Positions 23,275 through 34,400 of a DNA stretch of 64,000 nucleotides are shown piece by piece. The notes under the pieces were generated by a model that was not told the origin of the DNA, made no database searches, and saw only the letters and a list, made by a program, of their open reading frames with translations. Numbering within the stretch: the first letter of the stretch is position 1; the number at the start of each line of letters is the position of its first letter. A program made the position numbers and the translations under genes. The stretch is from Saposhnikovia divaricata. Lineage: Eukaryota; Streptophyta; Magnoliopsida; Apiales; Apiaceae. The stretch is from NCBI GenBank assembly GCA_036435485.1, contig CM071599.1, positions 213,147,178 to 213,211,177 on the forward strand, written 5' to 3'.

Positions 23275-24201
23275 CTACCAAATACGATTTTCAAAGAGGA
23301 ATTCTGCCTTTCCATCACTGTTTCTCCGGGCAGTAATCTCTAGAACTGAACCATCAACAATCAGACGCTGAACAATCCTTGTGATATTGGTTGCGTCATC
23401 AATTCCAAGATGGTGGTTTCCTACTAATGGCATCCGAAGCTGCCCCATCATTGCGAGCATAGATCTCGCCCTCCTCTCGTAAAATTTTAAGTAGATATCC
23501 TTCAAATTGATCCATTCCATAAAGTATGGTGGAACCTCCATCCGTGACACTTTGCATTGATCTGGGATTTTAGTCTTTATATCCCAATTGCCGCAAGTTA
23601 TGAATGCAGCTTTATTCAAATGCCCACCAAGCTCCTTTGTCAACACATTATGTTTTGCCAGCCAATCTTCAAACTGTGGTATAACTTCCTTAAATGGGAT
23701 TGCCGTCTCATGCCAGATACTGTTAATACCATATTTCCCAAAGTGCTGTTCAACAGACTGGTCTATTCGTTCTTTCCTCATTTTTCTGGGCCTTACAAAT
23801 CGGTGGAAGAAATCAACAAGCTCCAAGGTTTTAGCATCAATCATCAGAACAGGAAATTCAAGAATCTCAATGTTTCCCTCCAAATCAAGCACAAGAAAAT
23901 AGTCGAAATGTTGAGGTTGTACATTCTTCAGATCAAAACACTTTGTATCGAGCTCCAGAAAACTATGTGTGTGCGTATTTATGTGAGTGCCCTCATCCAT
24001 CTTAGTGCAGCAACCCTGAGTGAAATACAAACAGATAGGCTTCCTAGGTGTAGCTGCCTTGAAAACATCAAAAAATTCCACCTTAGAACACGATACTTCA
24101 GAAGAGAAACAATCAGAGGCAGCTGAGCTTGAGCCCACAGTTGTTTTTAAAGATGATTCTTCAGCAGAGAAACAACCAGAGGCAACTGAACTTGAGGCCA
24201 T
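23275..24201 (-). CDS. ERI1-type DEDDh 3'-5' exonuclease
   Basis: 308 residues in one exon. The exonuclease fold spans about residues 98-300. Catalytic residues are visible: D and E in VLDLEGN (Exo I), D in CGNWDIKT (Exo II), and H and D in NHHLGIDDATN (Exo III), which makes it DEDDh. ILEFPVLMIDAKT, FHRFVRP and PPYFMEWINLKD are further hallmarks of the ERI1/3'hExo group. Known family roles include trimming small RNAs and rRNA or histone-mRNA 3' ends. The first 42 residues consist of two imperfect 21-residue repeats rich in Ser and Cys, from a 63-bp tandem duplication; a zinc finger or SAP domain is absent. A 3' splice-site-like TTTTTGCAG lies just upstream of the ATG (about 24223-24231), suggesting an intron in the 5' UTR. 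No intron interrupts the coding part, so a retrocopy is possible. Confidence 0.88.
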   Translation of the reverse strand: MASSSVASGCFSAEESSLKTTVGSSSAASDCFSSEVSCSKVEFFDVFKAATPRKPICLYFTQGCCTKMDEGTHINTHTHSFLELDTKCFDLKNVQPQHFDYFLVLDLEGNIEILEFPVLMIDAKTLELVDFFHRFVRPRKMRKERIDQSVEQHFGKYGINSIWHETAIPFKEVIPQFEDWLAKHNVLTKELGGHLNKAAFITCGNWDIKTKIPDQCKVSRMEVPPYFMEWINLKDIYLKFYERRARSMLAMMGQLRMPLVGNHHLGIDDATNITRIVQRLIVDGSVLEITARRNSDGKAEFLFENRIW

Positions 24202-25445
24202 ATTTGTTGCTAAAGTATACCTGCAAAAATATATGACAAGAGTAGTGAGCAGTGAAGGAGTTTAGAAAAATAAGTGGGGGGACTGGGAGGGGAAGGGGCG
24301 CAAAAGCGTGTCCAATGCAGGAATCAGAGGGGGTGATATTGCAATTAATATGAAAAAAAATCAGAACATGATTATTATAATTATTATTATTATTTTACAA
24401 TACAAATCATCGTACAAAACAAAAGTTAATCAAGCAAAACAACCAGTAGAATTCGCAAAAAAATCTAACAGTAGAATTCATGACAACATGCAAATCTATC
24501 AACATATATAATCTTCTATAATAGATATACTATATACGAGACAATAAAACATATATACGTACATAAAACTCACATCTCAACATAATCGAATCGGATAAGA
24601 TGCTCAGCAAGGTATTAAACAGTTCCAACTTCCAAATCAATTAGTCCAATATACCATGGGTGAATAAATTAGAGAATATTGTCTAAACTATAATGATTCT
24701 CAACACGTGACTCAGACTAAACAGAGTCTTGTTGATGTTTCAGTTTCCCGGAAGGTGATACGTTGAGGTCTAACAAATCAACATCGCAAGTTGCATTAGC
24801 TCGGCCACAGGCAAGTATAATATATGCCTCTTGTTTGATTTAATCTCTTACAGTTAAGTAAGCTACAAATCTAAGAAAGTTCCTTTGTTGACATTCATAC
24901 TTTCTGGAGGTATATATATCTTATTTTTATTAAATTCACTTTATTATTGTTTTCAAGCTATTTTAGCTTGCTAGTAAAAGACTGTTGTATAAATTTATCA
25001 TGTAACTTATTAATTAGTTACAATAATAAATAATACTTTTAAGGATATGTGATTAACAAATTTCTCAAAGACAGACTACAAAAAGTTAGCTGCATAGCCA
25101 TCTCAAACACCTAAATTTAACTATATTAGTTACTGAATTCTTTAACCAGTCCAAAGACATATAAATATTTGTTTGTTTGTTTATCCTCCCCAAAGAGGCC
25201 TACACACTTTTCGACAAATATACACCAATTACATTACTCCATGCTAAATTCCAAACACAGATAGAAAGGTGAATTAAGCAGAATTAGTTTTCCTTTTAAC
25301 ACCTAGAATTTATAGATACTCGAGCTTAACTAACTGTAATCCTTACATAATTGTACAATTCATACACAGAAAACACTTTTGTCATCCATCGTTTTTGTTT
25401 TTAGCCTAGACACACACAGTAGATTCCGATTACAATTAAGTTCCT

Positions 25446-25598
25446 CACAACACCTCGTAAGTAAGCATATGATATCAATTCCACTAACCCTAACTAAATT
25501 ACAACAACCACAAGTACACACACAACACCTCGAAAGTAAGCATATGATGATATCAATTCCACTAACCCTAACTAAATTACAACCACAAGTACATAAAC
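25446..25598 (+). repeat. 75-bp imperfect tandem duplication
   Basis: Copies start near 25446 and 25521, both beginning CACAACACCTCG and sharing AAGTAAGCATATGA and CCACTAACCCTAACTAAATT. They differ by a few short indels. The reading frames seen across it on both strands are repeat artefacts. Confidence 0.9.
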
Positions 25599-25816
25599 AC
25601 GACACGAAAAGAGGATGTATCTTAGACCTAAAATAACACCTAAAGTACAATTAATCAACAAATACTATAAACACACACGATTATAAACACACACGATTAT
25701 AGAATAAAATCAAATTCACGTAGAGTACATTGTTAAGTCTAAATACATACAAACAGCTAATTAATCATAGGCAAAGCTATACATAGACATATATACATGA
25801 TGAATTTCAGCCACAA

Positions 25817-25819
<3 letters not shown>

Positions 25820-25861
<42 letters not shown>
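25820..25861. repeat. TA microsatellite
   Basis: About 20 uninterrupted TA dinucleotides. Confidence 0.95.
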
Positions 25862-25865
<4 letters not shown>

Positions 25866-25966
25866 TACCCTACCTGAAAAACGGAGAGAAATTGAGGATT
25901 GAGGAAAGCTCAAGGTGAGAGTTGAGACGGCTGGACGCAGTTAAGGACAGAAATTATAAGTCAGTA

Positions 25967-26334
25967 GAGTGTTTGGTAAATCAGAACTTATAAGTTAATT
26001 TTTTAAAATATTTTCAAAATATTTGTTTTTTAATATATATAAGTGGATATCAATGGATAGATCTCGATGAGTAGAGAAATTTGATATATACATATCAATT
26101 TTTTAATGAACAGCTCAAAATATATATGATTTTGAAGATTTAAAGGATAAGAATATTGCGTGTATCGAGAAATAAGAATAAGTTGAAAGTTGAATGTTAG
26201 AATTTTTTAACATTCAACTTATCCCATATAAGTTGTTAATAAGTTCATTCACTTATTTTGCCAAACACTACAAAATAAGTTGAAACGGACTTTGACCATA
26301 TAAGCTAACTTATATGGTTAGCCAAACACCCCCT
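25967..26334. mobile_element. MITE with GTGTTTGG termini, probably hAT-like
   Basis: Left end GAGTGTTTGGTAAATCAG and right end (reverse complement) GGGGGTGTTTGGCTAACC followed in both by ATAAGTTA-like sequence, forming inverted arms. About 370 bp with no coding capacity. I could not find a clean target duplication, so the limits are approximate. Confidence 0.6.
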
Positions 26335-26556
26335 TTATAGAGAGAAGAAGAGAGATTCGTATATTGCATTGCTGTGACCCAAACCCAATCAATATAGGAT
26401 TTTTATTAAACCGTAATTTTTTAATTCTTTTAAGTTGAGACGGTAAAGTGCGCGAGCAAAATCGAACCGAAATCGAAACCAGAAACTAAACCTAATTTCG
26501 GTTATGTTCGGTTTGGTTTTTTCTCAAATTCGGTCTATTCGAATATTCGATTGATA

Positions 26557-27416
26557 CAGTAAACCTCGTTAAATTAATACTCGATAAATTAATAATCTTT
26601 CTAAGTTAATAATTTCCTCCGGTCCCAAATTGGACCGTTTCAAAAAATGATCAATTTCCATAAGATAATAAGATAATAATTTTTTTGAAAAACCCTATAT
26701 AACTTTATGGTCCCAATAATATTATAAATTAATAAGTTCTTTATAATCATAAAAATATATGTGTTACCCTTTTGTAAATTATGATTCTAGGGTTTTTAAA
26801 ATTTGAATGTATATGAAACTCATCCTTAACCCTCTTTTTTACATCCAAAAGTTCGAATGTGATGTTTTCGTAAAGCATTAAAAATTTATTAATCAGTGTT
26901 TTTAATGTCTTGAGTGCTTCTTTATATTCAAAAGGTTCCAAAAATGTTGTTTTATCTTTGATATCATCTAAATATATATATGAATCTTTACTGTGAATCT
27001 CGCAAATACTCATTGAATTTGTAGAACAATGTATATTGAATTAATTGAATTAAGTATAAAACATAAATTGTACAATTCATTCTATTTTAAGTGTATATAA
27101 TTGGAAATTAATTTTATTTGATGTCAAAAATTCTCTATAAATTAATACTACTAATTATTAATTTATCCATTAATTAATACATATCTAAATTAATAGAATT
27201 TTCCGGTCCCAATTATATTAATGAGAAAAAGGGTCTGCCCTAGGGATCTCCCTAAGGTTATAACAAATATTACATATAAGTAAAGGGTCTCGCAGAAGCA
27301 TTTTTGTAAATATAAAATTTTTATCAATAATTTACATAAATAGCCTTAAATTTATAGTGAAATTGTTTTAACCTCACGAAGATAAACCTTTATATTAATT
27401 TATAGAGGTGTTACTG
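26557..27416 (-). mobile_element. Non-autonomous pogo-like (Tc1/mariner) element
   Basis: Left end CAGTAAACCTCGTTAAATTA and right end, reverse complement, CAGTAACACCTCTATAAATT, flanked by TA on both sides (26555-26556 and 27417-27418). These are the termini of plant pogo/Tigger-type elements. The 860-bp length is too short for a full transposase; a fragment remains on the minus strand. Confidence 0.85.
26747..27013 (-). pseudogene. Remnant of a pogo-type transposase C-terminus
   Basis: An 88-residue frame inside the pogo-like element. A segment with EALKTLKTL followed by a charged helix-like stretch resembles the C-terminal end of plant Tigger/pogo transposases. No DDE residues are present, so it is not active. 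The assignment rests on position and faint similarity. Confidence 0.45.
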
Positions 27417-27611
27417 TAGATGATTTTATAGAGACAAGACAACAGAGATTCGTATGTATATTGGTGTGACCCAAACCCAATGATTATAGGATTATAAAAC
27501 CATCGATATGTTTACATTGGGAGTATTTGATATACAATTTTAATAAAATTTTGAATAATAAAAATTATAATATTATGGCTTTTTTGGAAGATGAAATTCA
27601 TTTCAAATTTT

Positions 27612-27975
27612 GAGCCTATTTGGCTGGGTTTTAAGCTGGTGACTTAAGGTCATTTTTGAATTTAAATTAAAAAATGTGTGTTTGTGTAATAAGTCACAAA
27701 CTAATTTAAACTAAAAAAACAACTTAAAACCAGAAGTTGGTGGGAGGTATTTTTTTTCAATGACTTATTTTATTTTTGTAACTTTATTTGATAAAAGTTA
27801 ATACTATCATTTAAATTTCAATTTATAAATTTTATTTTCAATTATATAATTTTAATATCTCATAAGTTGTCAAAAATATAAAATTACCCAAACAGACAAT
27901 TTTCACTTATCAATTTTTGACTTTAAGCAACTTTAAATCATAAATCACTTTTTTTAAGATTATCCAAACGGGCTC
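27612..27975. mobile_element. MITE with GAGCCYRTTTGG termini
   Basis: Left end GAGCCTATTTGGCTGGG and right end, reverse complement, GAGCCCGTTTGGATAAT, with AAGTCA/TGACTT-rich arms. These termini are common in small plant hAT-like MITEs. No coding sequence; a target duplication was not clear. Confidence 0.65.
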
Positions 27976-28076
27976 TTTGTATTTGTTCAAATCACATGCT
28001 TGTATCTGACAAAAAAAAAATAAAATCACATGTTGGTAAATTGATTGTTTTTAAAACAACTATATCTATACTAATA

Positions 28077-28079
<3 letters not shown>

Positions 28080-28125
<46 letters not shown>
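28080..28125. repeat. TA microsatellite
   Basis: About 22 TA repeats directly left of the first foldback element; probably its insertion target. Confidence 0.95.
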
Positions 28126-28127
<2 letters not shown>

Positions 28128-28477
28128 TAGTGATCAAATATAAACCAAAGTTAAAATAGAAACTAAAATCCAACACTAAATAAATTATATTTCATCTATT
28201 CTAAGGGCCCCGCCAGGGGCACCTTAACAAAAAAATGTATAATAATTTAGGCTCCATTTAACAAAAAAAAAAAATTACTGTTCACGCAGACGTCACTGCC
28301 ACGTCAGCAGTGAACAGTAATTTTTTTTTTTTTTTTGGAATGGAGCCTAGATTATTATACACTTTTTGTATAGGGGTTCCCCTAGTTTGGTGATTATATT
28401 AGCTTGAAATGTTCGATTAGGATTTTGTTTCTGATTTCTATTCTAATTTGGTTTCTATTTGAGTAAGACCCTATATA
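28126..28477. mobile_element. Foldback element, copy A
   Basis: Outer inverted arms of about 35 bp (left CAAATATAAACCAAAG, right as reverse complement CAAATAGAAACCAAAT). Inside them a second set of inverted arms meets at a centre with AGGCTCCATT, poly-A, a CACTGTTCACG...GTCAGCAGTGAACAG inverted repeat and poly-T. The inner arms are ACAAAAAAATGTATAATAAT on the left and ACAAAAAGTGTATAATAAT on the reversed right. It is homologous to copy B in opposite orientation. Confidence 0.75.
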
Positions 28478-29040
28478 TATATATAGAGTCCTACTCTACT
28501 ACAAACTAAAATTAACTACAAACTACAAACTAAACAGTAATTCAATATTTCATGCTAATCTAATGATCAAACTAGGGGTACCCCAATACAAAAAGTGTTT
28601 AAAATAATTGGCTCCATTCAGCAAAAAAATAAAAAAATAAAAAAATTCACTGTTCACGTGATGACGTGGCAGTGGATTTCACTGGTTAACGGTGCTTCGC
28701 ACCTTCTTGTACGGCGCTTCGCGCCTTTATCATTCTAAAGTTGTAAGGAATAGCAATCAATGGTAAAGGCAATAGACGATTGACGGGTGTGTCGAGGGCC
28801 TGCGGCCCTCATGACTACCTAACTCATCCGTTTACTGTCTTAAATGCTTCGCATTTCCACGGCAAGTTTTTTTTTTTTTTTTTTTTTTTGGTGGATAGAG
28901 CCAATTATTTTAAGCATTTTTTGTGAAGGTACCCTTGGCGGGAACCTTAGAATAAATGAAATATAATTAATCTAGTGTTAGTTTGTAGTTTGTATTTAAG
29001 GATTTGTTTGTATTTGAGCAAAAGCCTATATATATATATA
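28478..29040. mobile_element. Foldback element, copy B, with triloop-hairpin core
   Basis: Same architecture as copy A but reversed and about 200 bp longer. Its right arm, read in reverse, matches the left arm of copy A across both outer and inner parts (shared AATTATATTTCAT and TATTCTAAGG). The extra core (28687-28860) contains four GC-richer perfect hairpins with 3-nt loops at 28691-28703, 28713-28725, 28794-28810 and 28842-28856. TA repeats flank it on both sides. Confidence 0.75.
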
Positions 29041-29691
29041 TAGGCTCATGCTCGAGGGAGAACCTCTTTAAATGCGAGAATTGATAAAATAAATTATATC
29101 AATTTATAATTTATTAAAATTATAAACTAATTATTAAAATAAATTATAAAATAATATATGATAATTAACCAATTGTCTTTCTAATTAAAAGATGTTTAAT
29201 TTTAATTGATGATATTACCTTTTATAAACATCTAAAATATCGTATCTTTCAATCAATAATATTTTTTCTAACTAAAACACGTTAACTTTTAATCTAAAAA
29301 ATATTCTTGCAATAATTAATATATACCCAAAAATATCTCACCATATCTTCTAATCACTAACGAAATATAATAGAAATCCGTATACAAAGAATAATGACCA
29401 TTAGATTTTCAGTAAAAAATCAGAATCGTTAGATCTAATGAATAGATATATTATATGATTAAATTAATTTACTAAAAGTTTAAGGTTCGAATTCCGTCAA
29501 CGACATGTTTATTTTAAAATTTTATAAAATAAGTTTTAAACCATGCATATCATTAATTAAATTTATATTAAATTATTTAAATTAAAATGAAAATAAATTA
29601 TTGAAAATAATGATTGTATAAAAATATAATTGTAAAATAAAATTTATTAAATAATAAAAGAAATCCGTGCATCGCACGGGTTATAAGCTAG
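29041..29691 (+). mobile_element. Helitron-like element, 3' end certain
   Basis: The 3' end shows the Helitron signature: hairpin CCGTGCATCGCACGG (29674-29688 region), a short spacer TTATAAG and CTAG (29688-29691), followed by T. The 5' end is placed where GGCTCATGCTCGAGGG leaves the TA repeat, which is a guess. No Rep/helicase sequence, so non-autonomous. Confidence 0.6.
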
Positions 29692-30314
29692 TAAGCTAGT
29701 CTATACTATATTTATACTATTATATAAAAGCCGAAACATTGAAAGTTTTGGTACCTGTTTTTTGGTACTGAGTGAATTTACTTATTTACCCTTCATTATA
29801 AAAAAATCAATACACCTAAAATAAATAATAACATAATATAATTAATGGTAATTAGTCGAGATATTAGCTTTTATAAACACCTAAAATCATCAATCGTATC
29901 ATATCTTTCCATCATTAGTATTTCCTTTCGAATTAAAACACGTTATAATTAATGGTAATTAGTCGATTAACATAATAAAATTAATGGTAATTAGTCGATT
30001 GCCTTTTTCACATTAGTATAATAAAATTAATGGTAATTAGTCGATTACCTTTTTCACATTTACTTTTAGTTAAACATATTACCTTTTATAAACAACTAAA
30101 AACATCAATCGTATAAGTTATGTTTCTATCCCTTTAATATAATATATCTGGTTAACCTGACAACTTCTCCGATTTTAAAATGCATGGCCAATGGACTTGT
30201 TGATCACAATACCCTTGTGTGTTCTGTCTCTGCATAGTCATTAAAAGTCAGAGGTTATTTGTCTTGTCCTAGTGGCAAGTTTAATTATATTCGTATTCCT
30301 TTTGTGTATTAGTC

Positions 30315-31495
30315 ATGGCATCGTCAAATCAGAATCTGGAGGAGATGTATGCGAGGTTAGCGTTGGAGGATGCTGATGAAGGGGGAATGTTGGTTGGAGA
30401 TCATGAAGTGGAGCCTAGCAGACCAACGTATGTTCTGGTTGGAAGATTTCTAACGGATAGAAATATTAATTTCTTGGCAATGCAAAGTATGATGTCGTCG
30501 CTATGGAGACCAAGGGAAGGAGTGGAGATTCATGATCTGGGGAATAATAGGTATTCATTTGTGTTTTTTCATATGCTAGATATACAGAAAGTGGTGGAAG
30601 GGGGACCATGGAGCTTTGAACAGAGCTCGTTAGTGTGTCATCAGCTTGGGAATGGGGAGAATATTAATAATGTTCTGTTAAATAAAATGGAGATATGGGT
30701 ACAAGTATATGAGTTGCCTACAGGTATGTTATCGGAGACAATACTAAGGGGCATTGGCAATCAGGTGGGGGAGTATGTAAAAATGGATCCAGAAAATCTT
30801 AATGGAGGATGGAAGCAGTATGTGAGGATTCGGGTGGCGCTGGATACTGAAAAACCACTCAAATGGAAGATGAAGTTAAAGCGTGCAGATGGAAGTGGGA
30901 ATTGGGTCAACTTTAAATATGAGCGGCTTGGAACATTTTGTTTTGTCTGTGGTTTTCTTGGGCATTCGGATCGGGATTGTCCAGTAGTGTATGCAAATCC
31001 AACGAAAGTCATTGAGAGAGCATATGGGTATGGCTACGAGCTCCAAATAAGAACGTGAGATTTCAAAACCTGGGAAATAAGTGGCTGAGAAATGGAGTGG
31101 GTAGTGCTCATAGTAGGGGGACGAACCAAGCCGGAAGGGATGGAGGTACATCACGGGGAGGAGAAACAATGACAGCGAATTTCATGGAGACAGATGGAAT
31201 ATTGAGAGAAATTTCAGGAGGAGATGATATAATTCGGATTCATCAGCGTAGTATGGGGGATAGACTCAATCAGAGTAATTATCATGAGGCTGTAAATTCG
31301 GGATTAGATGAAGTAATGGAAGAGAATTTTGAAAGAGGGACAGTAGTAGTAGAATCCAAACGGAAGAGGATTGAGCTGGAGGAAAATCAGGAGAGCAATA
31401 AAGGAGAGGATTCTTTGGTAAATGACATCTTGGCTGATGGGCCAAAAAACGATTTGGAGGTGGGTCCTGGGTACCAGGCCCACCTATTGCAATGA
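30315..31495 (+). pseudogene. LINE ORF1 (Gag-like, DUF4283 and zinc knuckle) with one frameshift
   Basis: The first 247 codons (30315-31058) encode a DUF4283-type N-terminal domain and a CCHC knuckle (CFVCGFLGHSDRDC) near residues 216-229, typical of plant L1 ORF1 nucleic-acid-binding proteins. The frame stops at 31058, while the reading continues in frame +2 to 31495; the family-typical RAPNKNVRFQN region appears in that second frame already upstream of the stop. The break lies at about 31025-31035 and fits a one-base deletion. The downstream part is acidic and charged. The intact version would be roughly 390 residues. Confidence 0.85.
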
Positions 31496-34400
31496 GTATC
31501 TTAGCGTGGAATTATCGTGGGTTGGGTAAACCACAGACAATTCGACTAATTAAGGAATTTACCCAACAGAAGAAACCTAGCATTATTTTCTTATCAGAAA
31601 CGTTGGCAAAAGAAAAGCAAATAAAAAAGTTATGTAGTAGTATTCATTTTTCTGAGTATATAGCTGTAGACGTGCAGGGGCATAGTGGGGGTCTTGCTTT
31701 GTTATGGAAAAATAAAAATGGGTGTAAGGTGCTCAAAGCTGATAGGAACTTCATTGATTTTGAGGTAGAGAACGAGCAGGTAGGGAGGTGGAGATATACC
31801 GGTTTTTACGGTTGTCCAGAAAGGCACAGGAGAAGAGAATCATGGGATATATTAAAAAATCTGGCTAAAGAATCAGTGTTACCATGGTGTGTGATCGGAG
31901 ATTTTAACGACATGTTATATGAGGATGAGAAGCGAGGAGGGCGTAAGCAGCCTTATAATTTGTTAGTGGGCTTTATGGAGACTCTAAACGAATGTGGTTT
32001 ACAGGACTTAGGATTTGTAGGGGAGAAATACACATGGGAGAGGTCGAGGGGGCTACCAAACTGGATACAGGAGCGTTTGGATAGAGGGGTAGCAAATCAA
32101 AGTTGGTGTGCTTTACTTCCAAATGCAGAGGTACAGGTAATGGAAGTTGCGACTTCGGATCATTTACCATTATACCTCCAATTGAATAAGCAAGTATATG
32201 TCCCTAAGGAGAAACGTTTCAGGTTTGAGAATGTATGGATCCGGGAAAAAGAGTGTAGAAATATAGTAAAGAATGGTTGGGAAGGGTCTAGAGGAAGTGG
32301 AATTGTGGAAAAAATTTGGACTTGCGGAATTAAGCTTCAGGAGTGGGGGGGAGGTAGTAATAAGAAGTTCAAATTACAGTTGCAGGAGTGTAGAAGGCGA
32401 ATGCAAAAACTTCGATCAAGGAGAGATATACACGGAGTTGGGCAATATAATGCAGTAAGGGGTGAGTTTTTGAAGCTGTTGGAGCGTCAGGAAATATATT
32501 GGAAACAACGTGCTAAACAACATTGGCTGCGGGAGGGTGATAAAAATACACGGTTTTTTCATCGGTATGCTTCAACAAGGAGACAAAATAATCGTATCAA
32601 TCGAATTAAAGATGCAACTGGGGTTTGGAAGGAAACACCGGAGGAGGTTCAAAGAGTGATCGAGGATTATTTTACAAACTTGTTTACAGCGTCGAATGTG
32701 GAAGGGAGGTTATCTCATAGAGATAAAGTAAAACAGGTTACTGAAAGGGAAAATGACGAGTTGCTGTGGCCGGTGACGAATGGTGAGGTTAAAGAGGCTT
32801 TGTTTGCAATGCATCCTGATAAAGCGTGTGGACCGGACGGTCTAAATCCGGCATTCTTCCAAGTTTTCTGGGAAATAGTGGAGAATGATGTTACTAATTT
32901 TTGTCGGAAGTTTATGCAGCATGGAGAATTGCCTGGGGAGGTGAATGAGGCAGTGGTGTGTTTGATTCCTAAAGTGAAGGAGCCTAAGACGATGGGGGAT
33001 CTTCATCCCATATCGTTGTGTAATGTATTGGTGAGGATACTTTCGAAAGTACTGGCTAATAGAATGATAAAATGCCTGGGTTCTATCATATCAGACACGC
33101 AAAGTGCGTTTCTGGAGGGCAGATTGCTGACAGATAATGCATTAATAGCTTTTGAGATTAATCATTTTATGAAGCGGAAAACTCAAGGGAATGAAGGAGT
33201 GGCGGGGCTTAAGATTGATATTTCGAAAGCGTATGACCGATTAGAGTGGGCTTTTATAAAGAATATGATGATCAGGTTCGGATTTTGTGAATCATGGGTT
33301 GAAAGAATTATGAAGTTTATTACTTCAGTGACATACAGATTTTTGCATAATGGAGATGAATTTGGTCGGGTGGTTCCTCAGAGGGGGCTTCGTCAAGGTG
33401 ACCCAATTTCACCTTATATCTATATCATGTGTGCTGAGGGACTAAGCTCAATCATTAGACGAAATGAGGAGGTAGGATTAATCCATGGGTGTAGAATCGC
33501 AAGAGGAGCACCGGCTATTTCTCATTTATTGTTCGCGGATGATTGCTATCTTTTTTTCAGAGCTACTGAGGGTGAAGCAGACACAATGAAGGGTATATTG
33601 CAGAGGTATGCTGATATATCTGGACAGAGTATTAACTTCAATAAATCTGCAATTACGTTTTCTTCTAATACGAAGGTGGGAGATCGGACAGTAGTGTGCG
33701 AGAAGCTTGGAGTTCAGGAGAGTAATGATCCGGGCAAATACTTGGGTATGCCCATGAGAGTTGGGAAAAACAAGCACGCAACATTCAATTTTTTGATTGA
33801 TCGAGTGGGGCAGAAATTACAAACGTGGAGTGTGCAGAGCATCTCGAAAGCAGGTAAGGTTACTTTGTTGAAAACAGCGGCTCAATCTATTCCGAATTTT
33901 TGGATGAACCTCTTCTTGATTCCTGGAGAGGTTTGTGATAAAATTGAAAAGCAAATGAATGCTTATTGGTGGGGAGGGAGTAGTGAGCATCGGGGGATTA
34001 GATGGATGGCTTGGGAGAGGCTGTGTGAGGTCAAGGAGGATGGGGGTTTGAGTTTTCGGAAGTTGAAGGAGTTTAATATCGCCATGTTAGCTAAACAGGC
34101 GTGGCGTTTGATTACTGATGCTAACCCTTTAGTCACGAAGGTTATGAAAGCCAGGTATTATGGTAATTCAGATTTTTTGAACGCGAAACTGGGAGCAAAT
34201 CCTTCTTACATGTGGCGGAGTATATTGTCTGCTCAGGGGGCCTTTCTCCAAGGGTGTAGGAGAAAAATTGGAAACGGTATGGATACAAACATTTGGGAGA
34301 GTCCATGGTTGCCGTGTGAGACGAATGGATTTTTGACGAGTCCAATTTACAGTGAACTTGAGAATGCACCAGTACGTGGTTTACTTTCTGAGGATGGTAA

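Larger units (their letters stand above)
24202..25966. other. Exonuclease 5' flank and repeat-bearing spacer
   Basis: No coding sequence supported. It contains a TTA/TTATTA run near 24371-24394, a 75-bp tandem duplication and a TA microsatellite, listed separately. Confidence 0.5.

Noticed and set aside
25490..25580. CCCTAA words as interstitial telomere repeats
   Set aside because: Only single CCCTAA words inside a 75-bp duplication, no tandem telomere units.
28200..28395. Inner arms of foldback copy A as a separate element inserted in an outer MITE
   Set aside because: Copy B shows the same junction between outer and inner arms in opposite orientation, so the two parts belong to one family unit.
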